From the NCBI RefSeq assembly GCF_011065935.2, contig NZ_JAAMNH020000001.1, positions 2,749,001 to 2,813,000 of the forward strand: a DNA stretch of 64,000 nt, read 5' to 3'. The stretch comes from Clostridium estertheticum (GTDB lineage Bacteria > Bacillota > Clostridia > Clostridiales > Clostridiaceae). Both the position numbers and the translations under genes were made by a program. Below the pieces are notes generated by a model. The model had not been told where the DNA came from, did not search any database, and saw only the letters and a program-made list of their open reading frames with translations. The number at the start of each line of letters is the position of its first letter. The stretch's first letter is position 1. This document shows, one piece after another, positions 42,733-50,114 of this stretch.

Positions 42733-44235
42733 ATGGAATTAACTTTAGAGCAACAAAAAATGATTCATAGCAAACCCTCAAGATATAGCACAATTAGGGG
42801 AAATCAAGGTTCAGGGAAGACAATTGCATCTATTTATAGAAGTCTTTATTTAAAAAACAACTATTGCCTATATGAAGAGGATAAAATATTAATGTTAGCG
42901 TCTAAGAATGAAGATATAAATTATATTGAAGACATATATAACATAGTAGAAGAAGAAACTAGGTTAGAATATTTAACTCTATTTTCTAATAGTGAAAGAA
43001 AATTTCATGTCCTTACATTGGAAAGCATTATACATAGATATTTTTTAGAATATAAAAATAAATATAAACTAAAAAACGAATCAATTATAGGTAATGATAA
43101 AAAAAATAGCATTATAAAAAATTGTATATTGGACATTAAAAATATTTATCCAAGGCTAAGAATATTAAATACTGATTATGCTGAGTTCTTTATTGAAGAA
43201 ATAAAATGGATAAAAAGTTGCAACCACTTAAAAGATGATTCCTATTTGCAAGCAAATAGAACAGGAAGAAAATGTGAAAAGGGACAAGGTCCCCAAAGAA
43301 TTAACAAAAATTCAACTGCTAGAAAAGCAATATTTCAGCTTATGCTCAGGTATAATGAAAAGCTTAAAGCAGAGAATTTAGTTGATAATGAAGATATTAA
43401 TATATACGCGTTACAAATGGCACAAACCTTTAAAATAGATAAGTACTGTCATATTATAGTCCATAAAAGTAGCAATTTAACTAAGGTGCAGGTGGATTTT
43501 ATTAATGCATTATTTAATGAAAAATCTTATTCTAGTATGATGTTTCTTGTTGATATGGATATGATCCACAATACTAATTCTTGGATGGTAAAAGGCAAAA
43601 GAGTTAATACAAGCCCTTTAGGAGAAAAGGCAAAAGCGCATTCATTTAAAAATAAACATAAAACACAAGAAGCCCTCCAAAAAAAACAGGTGAATATATG
43701 TAGTGAAAATTTAGACATTAATTCATTAGAGAACTTTAGATTTTGTGATTTAAGGCATAGTAGATCCTATGAATTTATGAGAGATTATAGTAGAATATCA
43801 GATATTCTAGTAAATGATGAAAAAGGCGATTATGAGTATATTAATGAGGAATTATTGGAACTACCAGTATATAGTGATATAGCCGCAGGTGAACCTATAC
43901 TTATTAATTCTGAAATGGAAGGGAAATTTTACCTTCCAAAGTACTGGTTAAAGGGAGTAAAAAATGCCTTTATTTTAAAGGTTAAAGGGGACAGTATGAT
44001 TGGGGCTAATATTAACAATGGAGATTATGTAATAATAAGGCAGGAGCATGCTGCAAATAATAAGGATATTGTAGCAGTTGATATAGGTGGTAATGCTACT
44101 TTAAAAAGGCTTTCTATAGAAAAAGATAGAGTACTACTTATGCCAGAAAATGAAAAATATAAGCCTATTGTAATAGATAGTGAAGATACATACATCATAG
44201 GTACAGCTATAGGAATTATTAAACATAAAAATTGA
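42733..44235 (+). CDS. UvrD-like pseudo-helicase fused to a LexA-type S24 peptidase domain
   Basis: 500 residues. Residues 1-~310 follow a UvrD/Rep helicase: Q-motif-like start LTLEQQKMIHSKPSR and Walker A GNQGSGKT (23-30). The motif II position reads IIVHKSSNLTKVQ instead of the usual IIVDEAQDLT, so the Asp-Glu pair is lost. Residues 377-500 are an S24/LexA autoprotease: cleavage-site Ala385-Gly386 (IAAGEPI), nucleophile Ser421 (KGDSM) and general-base Lys458 (ATLKRL), spaced 36 and 37 residues apart, nearly as in E. coli LexA (35 and 37). There is no LexA helix-turn-helix. The ATG follows GGAGGTGA. A DNA-damage or nucleotide-sensing switch is a plausible inference. Confidence 0.8.
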   Translation: MELTLEQQKMIHSKPSRYSTIRGNQGSGKTIASIYRSLYLKNNYCLYEEDKILMLASKNEDINYIEDIYNIVEEETRLEYLTLFSNSERKFHVLTLESIIHRYFLEYKNKYKLKNESIIGNDKKNSIIKNCILDIKNIYPRLRILNTDYAEFFIEEIKWIKSCNHLKDDSYLQANRTGRKCEKGQGPQRINKNSTARKAIFQLMLRYNEKLKAENLVDNEDINIYALQMAQTFKIDKYCHIIVHKSSNLTKVQVDFINALFNEKSYSSMMFLVDMDMIHNTNSWMVKGKRVNTSPLGEKAKAHSFKNKHKTQEALQKKQVNICSENLDINSLENFRFCDLRHSRSYEFMRDYSRISDILVNDEKGDYEYINEELLELPVYSDIAAGEPILINSEMEGKFYLPKYWLKGVKNAFILKVKGDSMIGANINNGDYVIIRQEHAANNKDIVAVDIGGNATLKRLSIEKDRVLLMPENEKYKPIVIDSEDTYIIGTAIGIIKHKN

Positions 44236-44258
44236 TTTTTGGAAGGGGTCCAGTAGAA

Positions 44259-44801
44259 ATGAAAATATTTTTTATTTCCGATATACATGGTTCACTTTTT
44301 TATTTAAAAAAGGCATTAAAACGGTATAATGAAGAAGGAGCGAGCTATATAGTAATGCTAGGGGATGCGTTATATCATGGACCAAGAAATCCAATGCCAG
44401 AGGAGTATAATCCACAGGGAGTAGCTAATCTCTTAAATGAATATAAAAACAAGATAATAGCTGTTAGAGGAAACTGTGATAGTGAAGTGGATCAAATGCT
44501 CATAGAGTATCCTATGATGGCTGATTATTCTATAATATTGTACAATAACAAAAGAATATTTTTGACGCATGGTCATATATATAATGAGGGTAATTTGCCA
44601 AGTTTAGGTGAAAATGATGTTTTGGTACATGGTCACACACATCTTCCTGTAGCTAAAAAACATAATAATATATATATATTAAATCCAGGATCCATATCAT
44701 TGCCTAAGGAAAATAACCCTAATTCTTATGCGATACTCCAAGATGATTTATTTCAAATAAAAGATTTAGAGGGAACAGTTATAAAAGAAATATATTTATA
44801 A
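44259..44801 (+). CDS. yfcE: YfcE-family metallophosphodiesterase
   Basis: 180 residues from ATG 44259 behind GGAAGGGG; a TTG at 44232 overlaps the previous gene. The metallophosphatase motifs are complete: SDIHG, LGDALYHGPRN, RGNCD, THGH and HGHTH. YfcE hydrolyses phosphodiesters with manganese in vitro; the natural substrate is not known. It starts 23 bases after the pseudo-helicase/S24 gene with no terminator between, so the two are probably co-transcribed. Confidence 0.88.
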   Translation: MKIFFISDIHGSLFYLKKALKRYNEEGASYIVMLGDALYHGPRNPMPEEYNPQGVANLLNEYKNKIIAVRGNCDSEVDQMLIEYPMMADYSIILYNNKRIFLTHGHIYNEGNLPSLGENDVLVHGHTHLPVAKKHNNIYILNPGSISLPKENNPNSYAILQDDLFQIKDLEGTVIKEIYL

Positions 44802-44813
44802 AAAAATAAAACT

Positions 44814-45349
44814 TCAGGAGATCCTGGGACATCGATATTTGGGGTGAGAAGAAAAGAAAAAACTTGACTTGGTGGGAAGGTTCTCTTCTACAAATACAGC
44901 AACTAGTATTAATGATAATATAGTTGTAGCTGCATCACCTAAAAATAAAATTTTCAAATAATGATTATAGCTTTACCGAGAAAGGCACAAGGAATAAGGC
45001 ATAGTGCTGCCAGACCTTGAAAAATAATAATGATTTTTTTTCTGCCAACATGATCTGATAACTTTCCACCGATTAGTGAACCAGGTATTGAAGAGAAGGC
45101 CGCCATCATTAAAAATAAACCTACAGTTTCAATTCCAAGACCAATGCTTTTAGTAAGAAATAGTGTTAGAAATGGATGAACAAAACTACCCATACTGTTA
45201 ATGATTCTAGCGAAAAATACAACATAAATACTTCTAGGTAAGACTAAAATTCTATTAGAATCTCCAGTTATAATCAAATTATTTATAAAATATAAGGATA
45301 GCCATAGGCTATCCTTGATTTTCTTATTATAAAAATTAACACTTTTCAT
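44814..45349 (-). pseudogene. deleted and frameshifted MFS transporter gene
   Basis: Residues 1-131 (45349 to 44954) are the start of a major facilitator protein: LPRSIYVVFFARIINSMGSF, TM2, and the loop-2 signature GGKLSDHVGRKK. After ILGKAII-type TM3 the frame ends. The next frame (from about 44928) reads GDAATTILSLILVAVFVEEN, matching the TM6 region of the same family, then stops at 44814. TM4-5 and the whole C-terminal half (~250 residues) are gone, so no transporter can be made. It was probably a multidrug or sugar-efflux type. Confidence 0.75.
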
Positions 45350-45356
45350 TTATAAA

Positions 45357-46139
45357 TTACTTCCTAAGAAAAAAGCTGAATTTATCCTTTTCTGAAACTG
45401 AAATAGATACATTTCGCTTATGAAGTATATTAGTATATTCTTGAACTTGACCATCACATATATTGGCATAGTCAGTCTTGCCATCTTCTACCCAACCCAT
45501 AAACACATAAGCGTGGGAAGGTACACCAGGCTTTTTAGCAACATCTGTGGTGAAACATATATCACCTTTTTCTAATTTAGTAAGGTCAGTATTTTTTTTC
45601 CACTCCATCGAAGTTAAATCTGTCATCAGCTGTTTAACAGTAGATGTTTCTTTAGGGATAGCAACTTCATTAGATCTTAAAATTTCTGATAAGAGATATA
45701 CAGTAACACCAGTTTTGCTTCCTTTGTTTAATTCAATTGCTTTTTTTAGTGTGGATGTTCTATTTGCTTCTACACCCAAATATTCATAAATTTTTTCTTG
45801 CGATGTAATAGGTTTAATGGTGCTATCAACAGTACTTTTTGTAGCGACTTTATTGGTAACTACGTCTGTTTTTGGATTCATGAAAGATGTGTTCATTAAT
45901 ATAGAAAACACAATTATAGCTGCTATAACAATAAAAAGTCCTATAACAGTTATATTATTCTTAAACTCATTTTTGTCTGCTAGTTCATGCATTTCTTTTA
46001 TGTACTTTTGACTTTCCCCATGTGCTTTTAACTGAGTAGATTCACTAGATTTAGTTTTATGATTTTCTAAATTGTTGTTTGAATATAAATTTTTTATACT
46101 TTCACTAGTGTCTTTTTCTGATTGTTCATTTTTATCCAT
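45357..46139 (-). CDS. membrane-anchored protein with extracytoplasmic domain, unknown function
   Basis: 260 residues from the ATG at 46139 (AGGA four bases upstream). An in-frame GTG at 46199 follows AGGGAGGTG too closely to use it, although that site is stronger, so the start is uncertain. A charged cytoplasmic ~55 residues precede one membrane helix (about NNITVIGLFIVIAAIIVFSI) and an extracytoplasmic domain of ~170 residues. That domain contains DICFTTDVAKKPGVPSHAYV and a C-terminal CDGQVQEYTNILHKR stretch, reminiscent of NlpC/P60- or CHAP-like folds. I did not recognise the family. It lies just upstream of the broken MFS gene. Confidence 0.6.
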   Translation of the reverse strand: MDKNEQSEKDTSESIKNLYSNNNLENHKTKSSESTQLKAHGESQKYIKEMHELADKNEFKNNITVIGLFIVIAAIIVFSILMNTSFMNPKTDVVTNKVATKSTVDSTIKPITSQEKIYEYLGVEANRTSTLKKAIELNKGSKTGVTVYLLSEILRSNEVAIPKETSTVKQLMTDLTSMEWKKNTDLTKLEKGDICFTTDVAKKPGVPSHAYVFMGWVEDGKTDYANICDGQVQEYTNILHKRNVSISVSEKDKFSFFLRK

Positions 46140-46442
46140 ATTTTCCTGCTTGCAAATATAGGTAGGTGTATTATGATTTAACCTATATTTTTGCAGCACC
46201 TCCCTTTTATTGCATATTGGTTATATTAAAGCTTTAATTTTAATAGTGATTTATTTCAAAAGAAACAGTTTAAAATTATTTACATCACCTACTTTTTAAC
46301 ACTATTATTATAACATATGACAAGGCATTTTAGTGCTATTTGTAAAAGTTTAAAATAATTTAATATTTTGTGAAATATATTACCGTTATTTGGTTATAAA
46401 TTTAATATAATTGTTGATTTACCTTATTCATAACTTCTAGGG
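46140..46442. other. divergent upstream region without a supported gene
   Basis: AT-rich. It contains the alternative GTG start and AGGGAGGTG site of the membrane-anchored protein (46199-46210) and otherwise only upstream sequence for the two divergent genes. Confidence 0.4.
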
Positions 46443-46471
46443 TATTGTTTAGCGCAAGACTGTAGTATAAT
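46443..46471 (+). promoter_or_regulatory. candidate promoter of the degV gene
   Basis: TATAAT at 46466-46471 with TATTGT 17 bases upstream; the -35 is a weak match. Confidence 0.4.
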
Positions 46472-46502
46472 ATATTTAATAATGAATAAGTGGAGGTGGA
46501 CA

Positions 46503-47360
46503 ATGACTGTAAAAATAGTAACTGATAGTACCTCGTATATAAGTGAGGAGTTAACAATAAAGTATGATATTTCTGTAGCTTCATTAAGTGTTATTTTTGA
46601 AAATGAGGAGTTTAAAGAAATCCATATTAAAAATGAAACTTTTTACGAAAAACTAAACAATAGCGCAAGTATTCCCACTTCATCACAACCATCATTAGAG
46701 GAAATGTACAACATCCTAGAAAAGCATATAAAAGATAATAATGAAGTTGTTGGTGTTTTCCTATCTTCAGAGATGAGTGGGACATATTCAAATGCATGCC
46801 TTGCAAAAAATATGATTCTTGAAAATTATCCGGATGCACAAATAGAGAATATAGATTCTAGATCTAATTGTATGCAGCTTGGATTTGCAGTATTGACAGC
46901 AGCGATTGCAGCACAAAAGGGGAAATCAATAGATGAAGTGGTCTGTATAGTAAAAGATAATATAAAAAGAAGTAGATTTCTGTTCATACCTGATACTTTA
47001 GAGTATTTAAAAAAAGGTGGCAGAATAGGTGGTGCAAGTGCTCTGCTGGGTACTATTTTTCAAATTAAACCTATTCTTACTGTAGTAGATGGAAAAACAG
47101 AATTATTTAATAAAGTGCGGACTAAAAAACGTGCCATACAAACTATGATTGATAAATTCATTGAAGATATAACAAAGCATGGCCTTGGCGAAGTAATGAT
47201 CCATCATATAAATGATGTGGAGGGAGCTCAATCTTTTGCAAAAACAGTTGAGGAATGTATAGGTAAGAAAGTAGACATAGCTCCAATTGGACCTGTAATA
47301 GGAACTCATGTTGGACCTGGAGCGTTAGGTATTGTATATTATACAAAGACAGATTTATAA
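46503..47360 (+). CDS. DegV-family fatty-acid-binding protein
   Basis: 285 residues from ATG 46503 behind GGAGGTGG; an in-frame ATG at 46482 precedes the site. It has the DegV fold with KIVTDSTSYISEEL at the start, SSEMSGTYSNA, DSRSNCMQLGFAVL, LEYLKKGGRIG, and IGPVIGTHVGPGALG at the end. DegV/FakB proteins bind fatty acids and present them to a DAK-type kinase (FakA) for phosphorylation in lipid synthesis. No fakA lies nearby. It is a single gene with its own terminator. Confidence 0.92.
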   Translation: MTVKIVTDSTSYISEELTIKYDISVASLSVIFENEEFKEIHIKNETFYEKLNNSASIPTSSQPSLEEMYNILEKHIKDNNEVVGVFLSSEMSGTYSNACLAKNMILENYPDAQIENIDSRSNCMQLGFAVLTAAIAAQKGKSIDEVVCIVKDNIKRSRFLFIPDTLEYLKKGGRIGGASALLGTIFQIKPILTVVDGKTELFNKVRTKKRAIQTMIDKFIEDITKHGLGEVMIHHINDVEGAQSFAKTVEECIGKKVDIAPIGPVIGTHVGPGALGIVYYTKTDL

Positions 47361-47363
47361 TTT

Positions 47364-47409
47364 AATAAGTAAAGCCATACTGTAAATTCACAGTATGGCT
47401 TTGCTTATT
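47364..47409. terminator. bidirectional terminator
   Basis: AAAGCCATACTGT / ACAGTATGGCTTT perfect arms, extended by AATAAG / CTTATT, between the convergent degV-type and FUSC-type genes. Confidence 0.9.
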
Positions 47410-47416
47410 AAATATC

Positions 47417-48310
47417 TCAATATTTTTCTGAGTATATCTCTCTTAAAATCGTCAATGTTTCAAGTAATTTCTGAACATGGAAGTTAAATACTATGTTCAT
47501 ATCGTTATTCATGTAAGATTTAATAAGTATATTTTCATGGAACAATTCGTTTATGTTAAAGCGGTTATTTTCATTGAAATAGCAATTACAAGGTGAATTG
47601 GTGAATGTTAGAGAGTTTAGTATAACTAGGTGATTATAAGCAGTTTTTGAAGTAGCTATAACACTATTAATTTTGTGAATATGTGGGCTTTCAGCTTTCT
47701 GACTTTGTATTTCACTTAAGTAGGAGTCTAGTGCTTTTTCCAATTTGGATATTTGAAGATTTAAGCCAGAAAGATTAATATCCCCATTGAAATTAAATAT
47801 ATCTTTAGATAATATAAAAATATTACGGATTAAAATTTTTCCGTCTTCATGTAAGTTATCTAAAAATTTAGGATGGAATATAAAATAGTTTACTAAAACT
47901 GATACAAATATACCTAGAAAAGTTTCTATTACTCTATTGGAACTATAGACTAATGGAGTACCTTCTTTAAGATTCGTCATTATTGCTAAAAAAACTACAC
48001 AACCAATGATAATAGAATTTTTTCTATTAAGAAGGTTCAGTGAATAAATTACAAATACTATCCCGATGCTACTAAGAAATACATTGTTAGGACTTATAAG
48101 TGCGAAGGCTAATCCCCAAATTGCTCCTATAATAGTACCAATCATCCTGTTTTTACCTGTAGTAAAAGAATTGTGCACAGTACTTTGCATTGTTATTACT
48201 GCAGCAATACATGCATAAAAGGGAAATGTACTGTGAAAAGCTCTTAATATAATTATACATATAAAAACCGAAATCGCAGTTTTTATATTTCTCATTCCTA
48301 TCTTTTGCAT
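47417..48310 (-). CDS. FUSC/aromatic acid exporter (ArAE) family protein
   Basis: 297 residues. The first ~150 carry about six membrane helices with the ArAE_1 pattern (AAVITMQSTVHNSFTTGKNR, GTIIGAIWGLAFAL, RVIETFLGIFVSVLVNYFIF). The rest is a cytoplasmic helical ArAE_1_C-type domain. The family is linked to efflux of aromatic acids and to envelope stress, but the substrate here is unknown. On the minus strand AGGAGGC precedes the ATG. It is divergent from the carAB leader. Confidence 0.85.
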   Translation of the reverse strand: MQKIGMRNIKTAISVFICIIILRAFHSTFPFYACIAAVITMQSTVHNSFTTGKNRMIGTIIGAIWGLAFALISPNNVFLSSIGIVFVIYSLNLLNRKNSIIIGCVVFLAIMTNLKEGTPLVYSSNRVIETFLGIFVSVLVNYFIFHPKFLDNLHEDGKILIRNIFILSKDIFNFNGDINLSGLNLQISKLEKALDSYLSEIQSQKAESPHIHKINSVIATSKTAYNHLVILNSLTFTNSPCNCYFNENNRFNINELFHENILIKSYMNNDMNIVFNFHVQKLLETLTILREIYSEKY

Positions 48311-48431
48311 ACTGTTGCCTCCTAGTTAATCTTTGGGGTAGATATATTATAGCGGATTATAAATAATGGTAGATACATTTACTATGTTATCAAATCTGAA
48401 TAAATTTGCAACTAAAAATTATATTTATACA

Positions 48432-48460
48432 TTGACAAAATGCAAAATTTAAATTAAACT
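48432..48460 (+). promoter_or_regulatory. promoter of the PyrR-type leader before carAB
   Basis: TTGACA, 17 bases, TAAACT. The transcript would begin near 48467 and enter the PyrR-like hairpin. Confidence 0.65.
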
Positions 48461-48507
48461 AAGAAGAAATTATAAACTATATATAAAAAAGAAGTACACT
48501 TTTAAGT

Positions 48508-48523
48508 TAGTCCTGTGAGGCTA
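48508..48523 (+). promoter_or_regulatory. PyrR-binding loop (anti-antiterminator motif)
   Basis: TAGTCCTGTGAGGCTA matches the PyrR binding hairpin of Bacillus pyr leaders (form CAGUCCAGAGAGGCUG): paired TAG/CTA and CC/GG, an unpaired T, and the conserved GAGG loop. GGAAGGAG follows as in those leaders. With UMP or UTP bound, PyrR would favour the downstream terminator. Confidence 0.7.
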
Positions 48524-48670
48524 GGAAGGAGTATAGATAATTATGCCATATTTTTTTTGCTTTGCCAATTTTGAATTTCATACTATTAAATATAACACAG
48601 TTATTAATATTAGCAATAAAACTGTAAGTGTATTTTCTATTTGCTTAATAAATATAATTAATATATTAAT

Positions 48671-48720
48671 AAGGATAACATAAGGATTATTTAAGTAATC
48701 TCTTTGTTATCCTTTATTTT
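48671..48720 (+). terminator. attenuator terminator in the carAB leader
   Basis: AAGGATAACA / TGTTATCCTT outer stem with an inner GATTA / TAATC stem, then TTTATTTTG. It lies between the PyrR-type leader promoter and the ArgR-type promoter, about 250 bases before carA. Confidence 0.85.
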
Positions 48721-48740
48721 GTTAGAAAAAATACTTTTAT

Positions 48741-48757
48741 TGTGAATAAATATTATA
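48741..48757. promoter_or_regulatory. upstream ARG box of carAB
   Basis: TGTGAATAAATATTATA matches the 5' half and centre of the ARG box TNTGNATWWWWATNCANA; the 3' half is degenerate. It is centred about 40 bases before the -35 of the following promoter. Confidence 0.5.
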
Positions 48758-48786
48758 TTAAATGAATAATATAACACGAAAAAACA

Positions 48787-48815
48787 TTGCATTATCATAA
48801 CAATTAATATATAAT
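48787..48815 (+). promoter_or_regulatory. second (arginine-type) promoter of carAB
   Basis: TTGCAT, 17 bases, TATAAT. The same arrangement, with closely similar flanks, stands before the amino-acid transporter at 53720-53748. Confidence 0.75.
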
Positions 48816-48903
48816 AAATAAAAATAAACTAGTGAAATCAATGATATTTGCTAAAATACAATTCTAAATATAATATATAAGAAAAATAAACATTATACAT
48901 AAA

Positions 48904-48921
48904 TGTGTATAAATATTCATA
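48904..48921. promoter_or_regulatory. downstream ARG box of carAB (ArgR/AhrC site)
   Basis: TGTGTATAAATATTCATA fits all fixed positions of the ARG box TNTGNATWWWWATNCANA. It lies about 85 bases after the predicted start, in the leader, giving with the upstream box a two-site repression layout. Confidence 0.75.
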
Positions 48922-48970
48922 ACATGATTTAATGTTTTAAAAAGATGATTTTGACTTAGGAGGAATTAAG

Positions 48971-50017
48971 ATGAAAGGTAAATTGATTTTAGAGAATGGA
49001 ATAATATTTGAGGGCAATATATTTGGGTATTTAAAAGAAAGCGTTGGGGAAGTTGTTTTTAATACAGGCATGACTGGATATGAAGAAATTTTAACAGATC
49101 CATCCTATTATGGCCAAATAGTAACTATGACCTATCCGCTCATAGGAAATTATGGGATTAATTTAGAAGATGTAGAGTCGAAGTCGCCTAAGGTTATGGG
49201 TTTTATTGTTAGAGAAAAATGTGATTACCCTAATAACTTTAGATGCGAAATGAATTTAGAGGGGTATTTTAAACAAAATAAAATAATGGGACTAGAAGGT
49301 ATTGATACAAGAGCATTAACAAAAATACTTAGAAATAAGGGCACTATGAAAGGTATTATTACTACGAAGGAATTATCACAAATCGAAATAGAGCAAAAGC
49401 TTTCTGCATTTAATAATAATGATGCTGTAATGAAGGTTACTGCTAAAGAGCAATACACAATTGAGGGTATAGGAAAACATGTGGCAATTATGGATTTCGG
49501 AATAAAAGAAAATATTATACGTTGCTTTATGCAAAGAAATTGTAAAATAACAGTATTTCCTGCAAATTCAAAGGCGAAAGAAATATTAAAGGTTAATCCC
49601 GATTTGATATTTTTATCAAATGGGCCTGGAGACCCAGAAGATTTAGAGGGTGTAATCAAGGTTGTAAAAGAAATTATAGGTAAAAAACCTATAATTGGGA
49701 TTTGCCTTGGACATCAACTTTTGGCATTAGCCCTTGGAGGGAAAACTGCAAAACTTAAATTTGGTCATAGAGGGTGCAATCATCCTGTTAAAGATATACA
49801 AGAAAATAAGGTTTATATTACATCACAAAACCATGGATATTATGTAAGTAAGCTACCGGAGAATATGGAGGTTACTCATGTAAGTGTAAATGATGGCACT
49901 ATAGAGGGGATGAAACATAAGACTATGCCAATATTTTCGGTACAGTTCCATCCTGAAGCCAGCCCAGGACCTAAGGATATAGATATAATTTTTGACAAAT
50001 TTCTTTCAACTATATAG
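48971..50017 (+). CDS. carA: carbamoyl-phosphate synthase small (glutaminase) subunit
   Basis: 348 residues, slightly short but typical for firmicutes. The N-terminal CPSase_sm_chain domain (FNTGMTGYEEILTDPSY, LEGIDTRALTKILR) is followed by a class I glutamine amidotransferase with the catalytic cysteine in GICLGHQLLA and the His/Glu pair in FSVQFHPEASPGP. It releases ammonia from glutamine and channels it to CarB; the product, carbamoyl phosphate, feeds both arginine and pyrimidine synthesis. The ATG follows TAGGAGGA. It is the first gene of carAB. Confidence 0.96.
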   Translation: MKGKLILENGIIFEGNIFGYLKESVGEVVFNTGMTGYEEILTDPSYYGQIVTMTYPLIGNYGINLEDVESKSPKVMGFIVREKCDYPNNFRCEMNLEGYFKQNKIMGLEGIDTRALTKILRNKGTMKGIITTKELSQIEIEQKLSAFNNNDAVMKVTAKEQYTIEGIGKHVAIMDFGIKENIIRCFMQRNCKITVFPANSKAKEILKVNPDLIFLSNGPGDPEDLEGVIKVVKEIIGKKPIIGICLGHQLLALALGGKTAKLKFGHRGCNHPVKDIQENKVYITSQNHGYYVSKLPENMEVTHVSVNDGTIEGMKHKTMPIFSVQFHPEASPGPKDIDIIFDKFLSTI

Positions 50018-50114
50018 TAAAAGCGATGGAAATAGAAAACAAATAGAGAAAAAGTAGGTAGAATTTTGGATACACAAATAGAATAAATAAAAGATTTCGT
50101 AGAGGAGGATTTAT

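Noticed and set aside
48543..48683. 46-codon open frame in the carAB leader, starting MPYFFCFANF
   Set aside because: GGAAGGAG stands too far upstream (about 13 bases), and the frame runs into the attenuator; more likely a by-product of AT-rich leader sequence.
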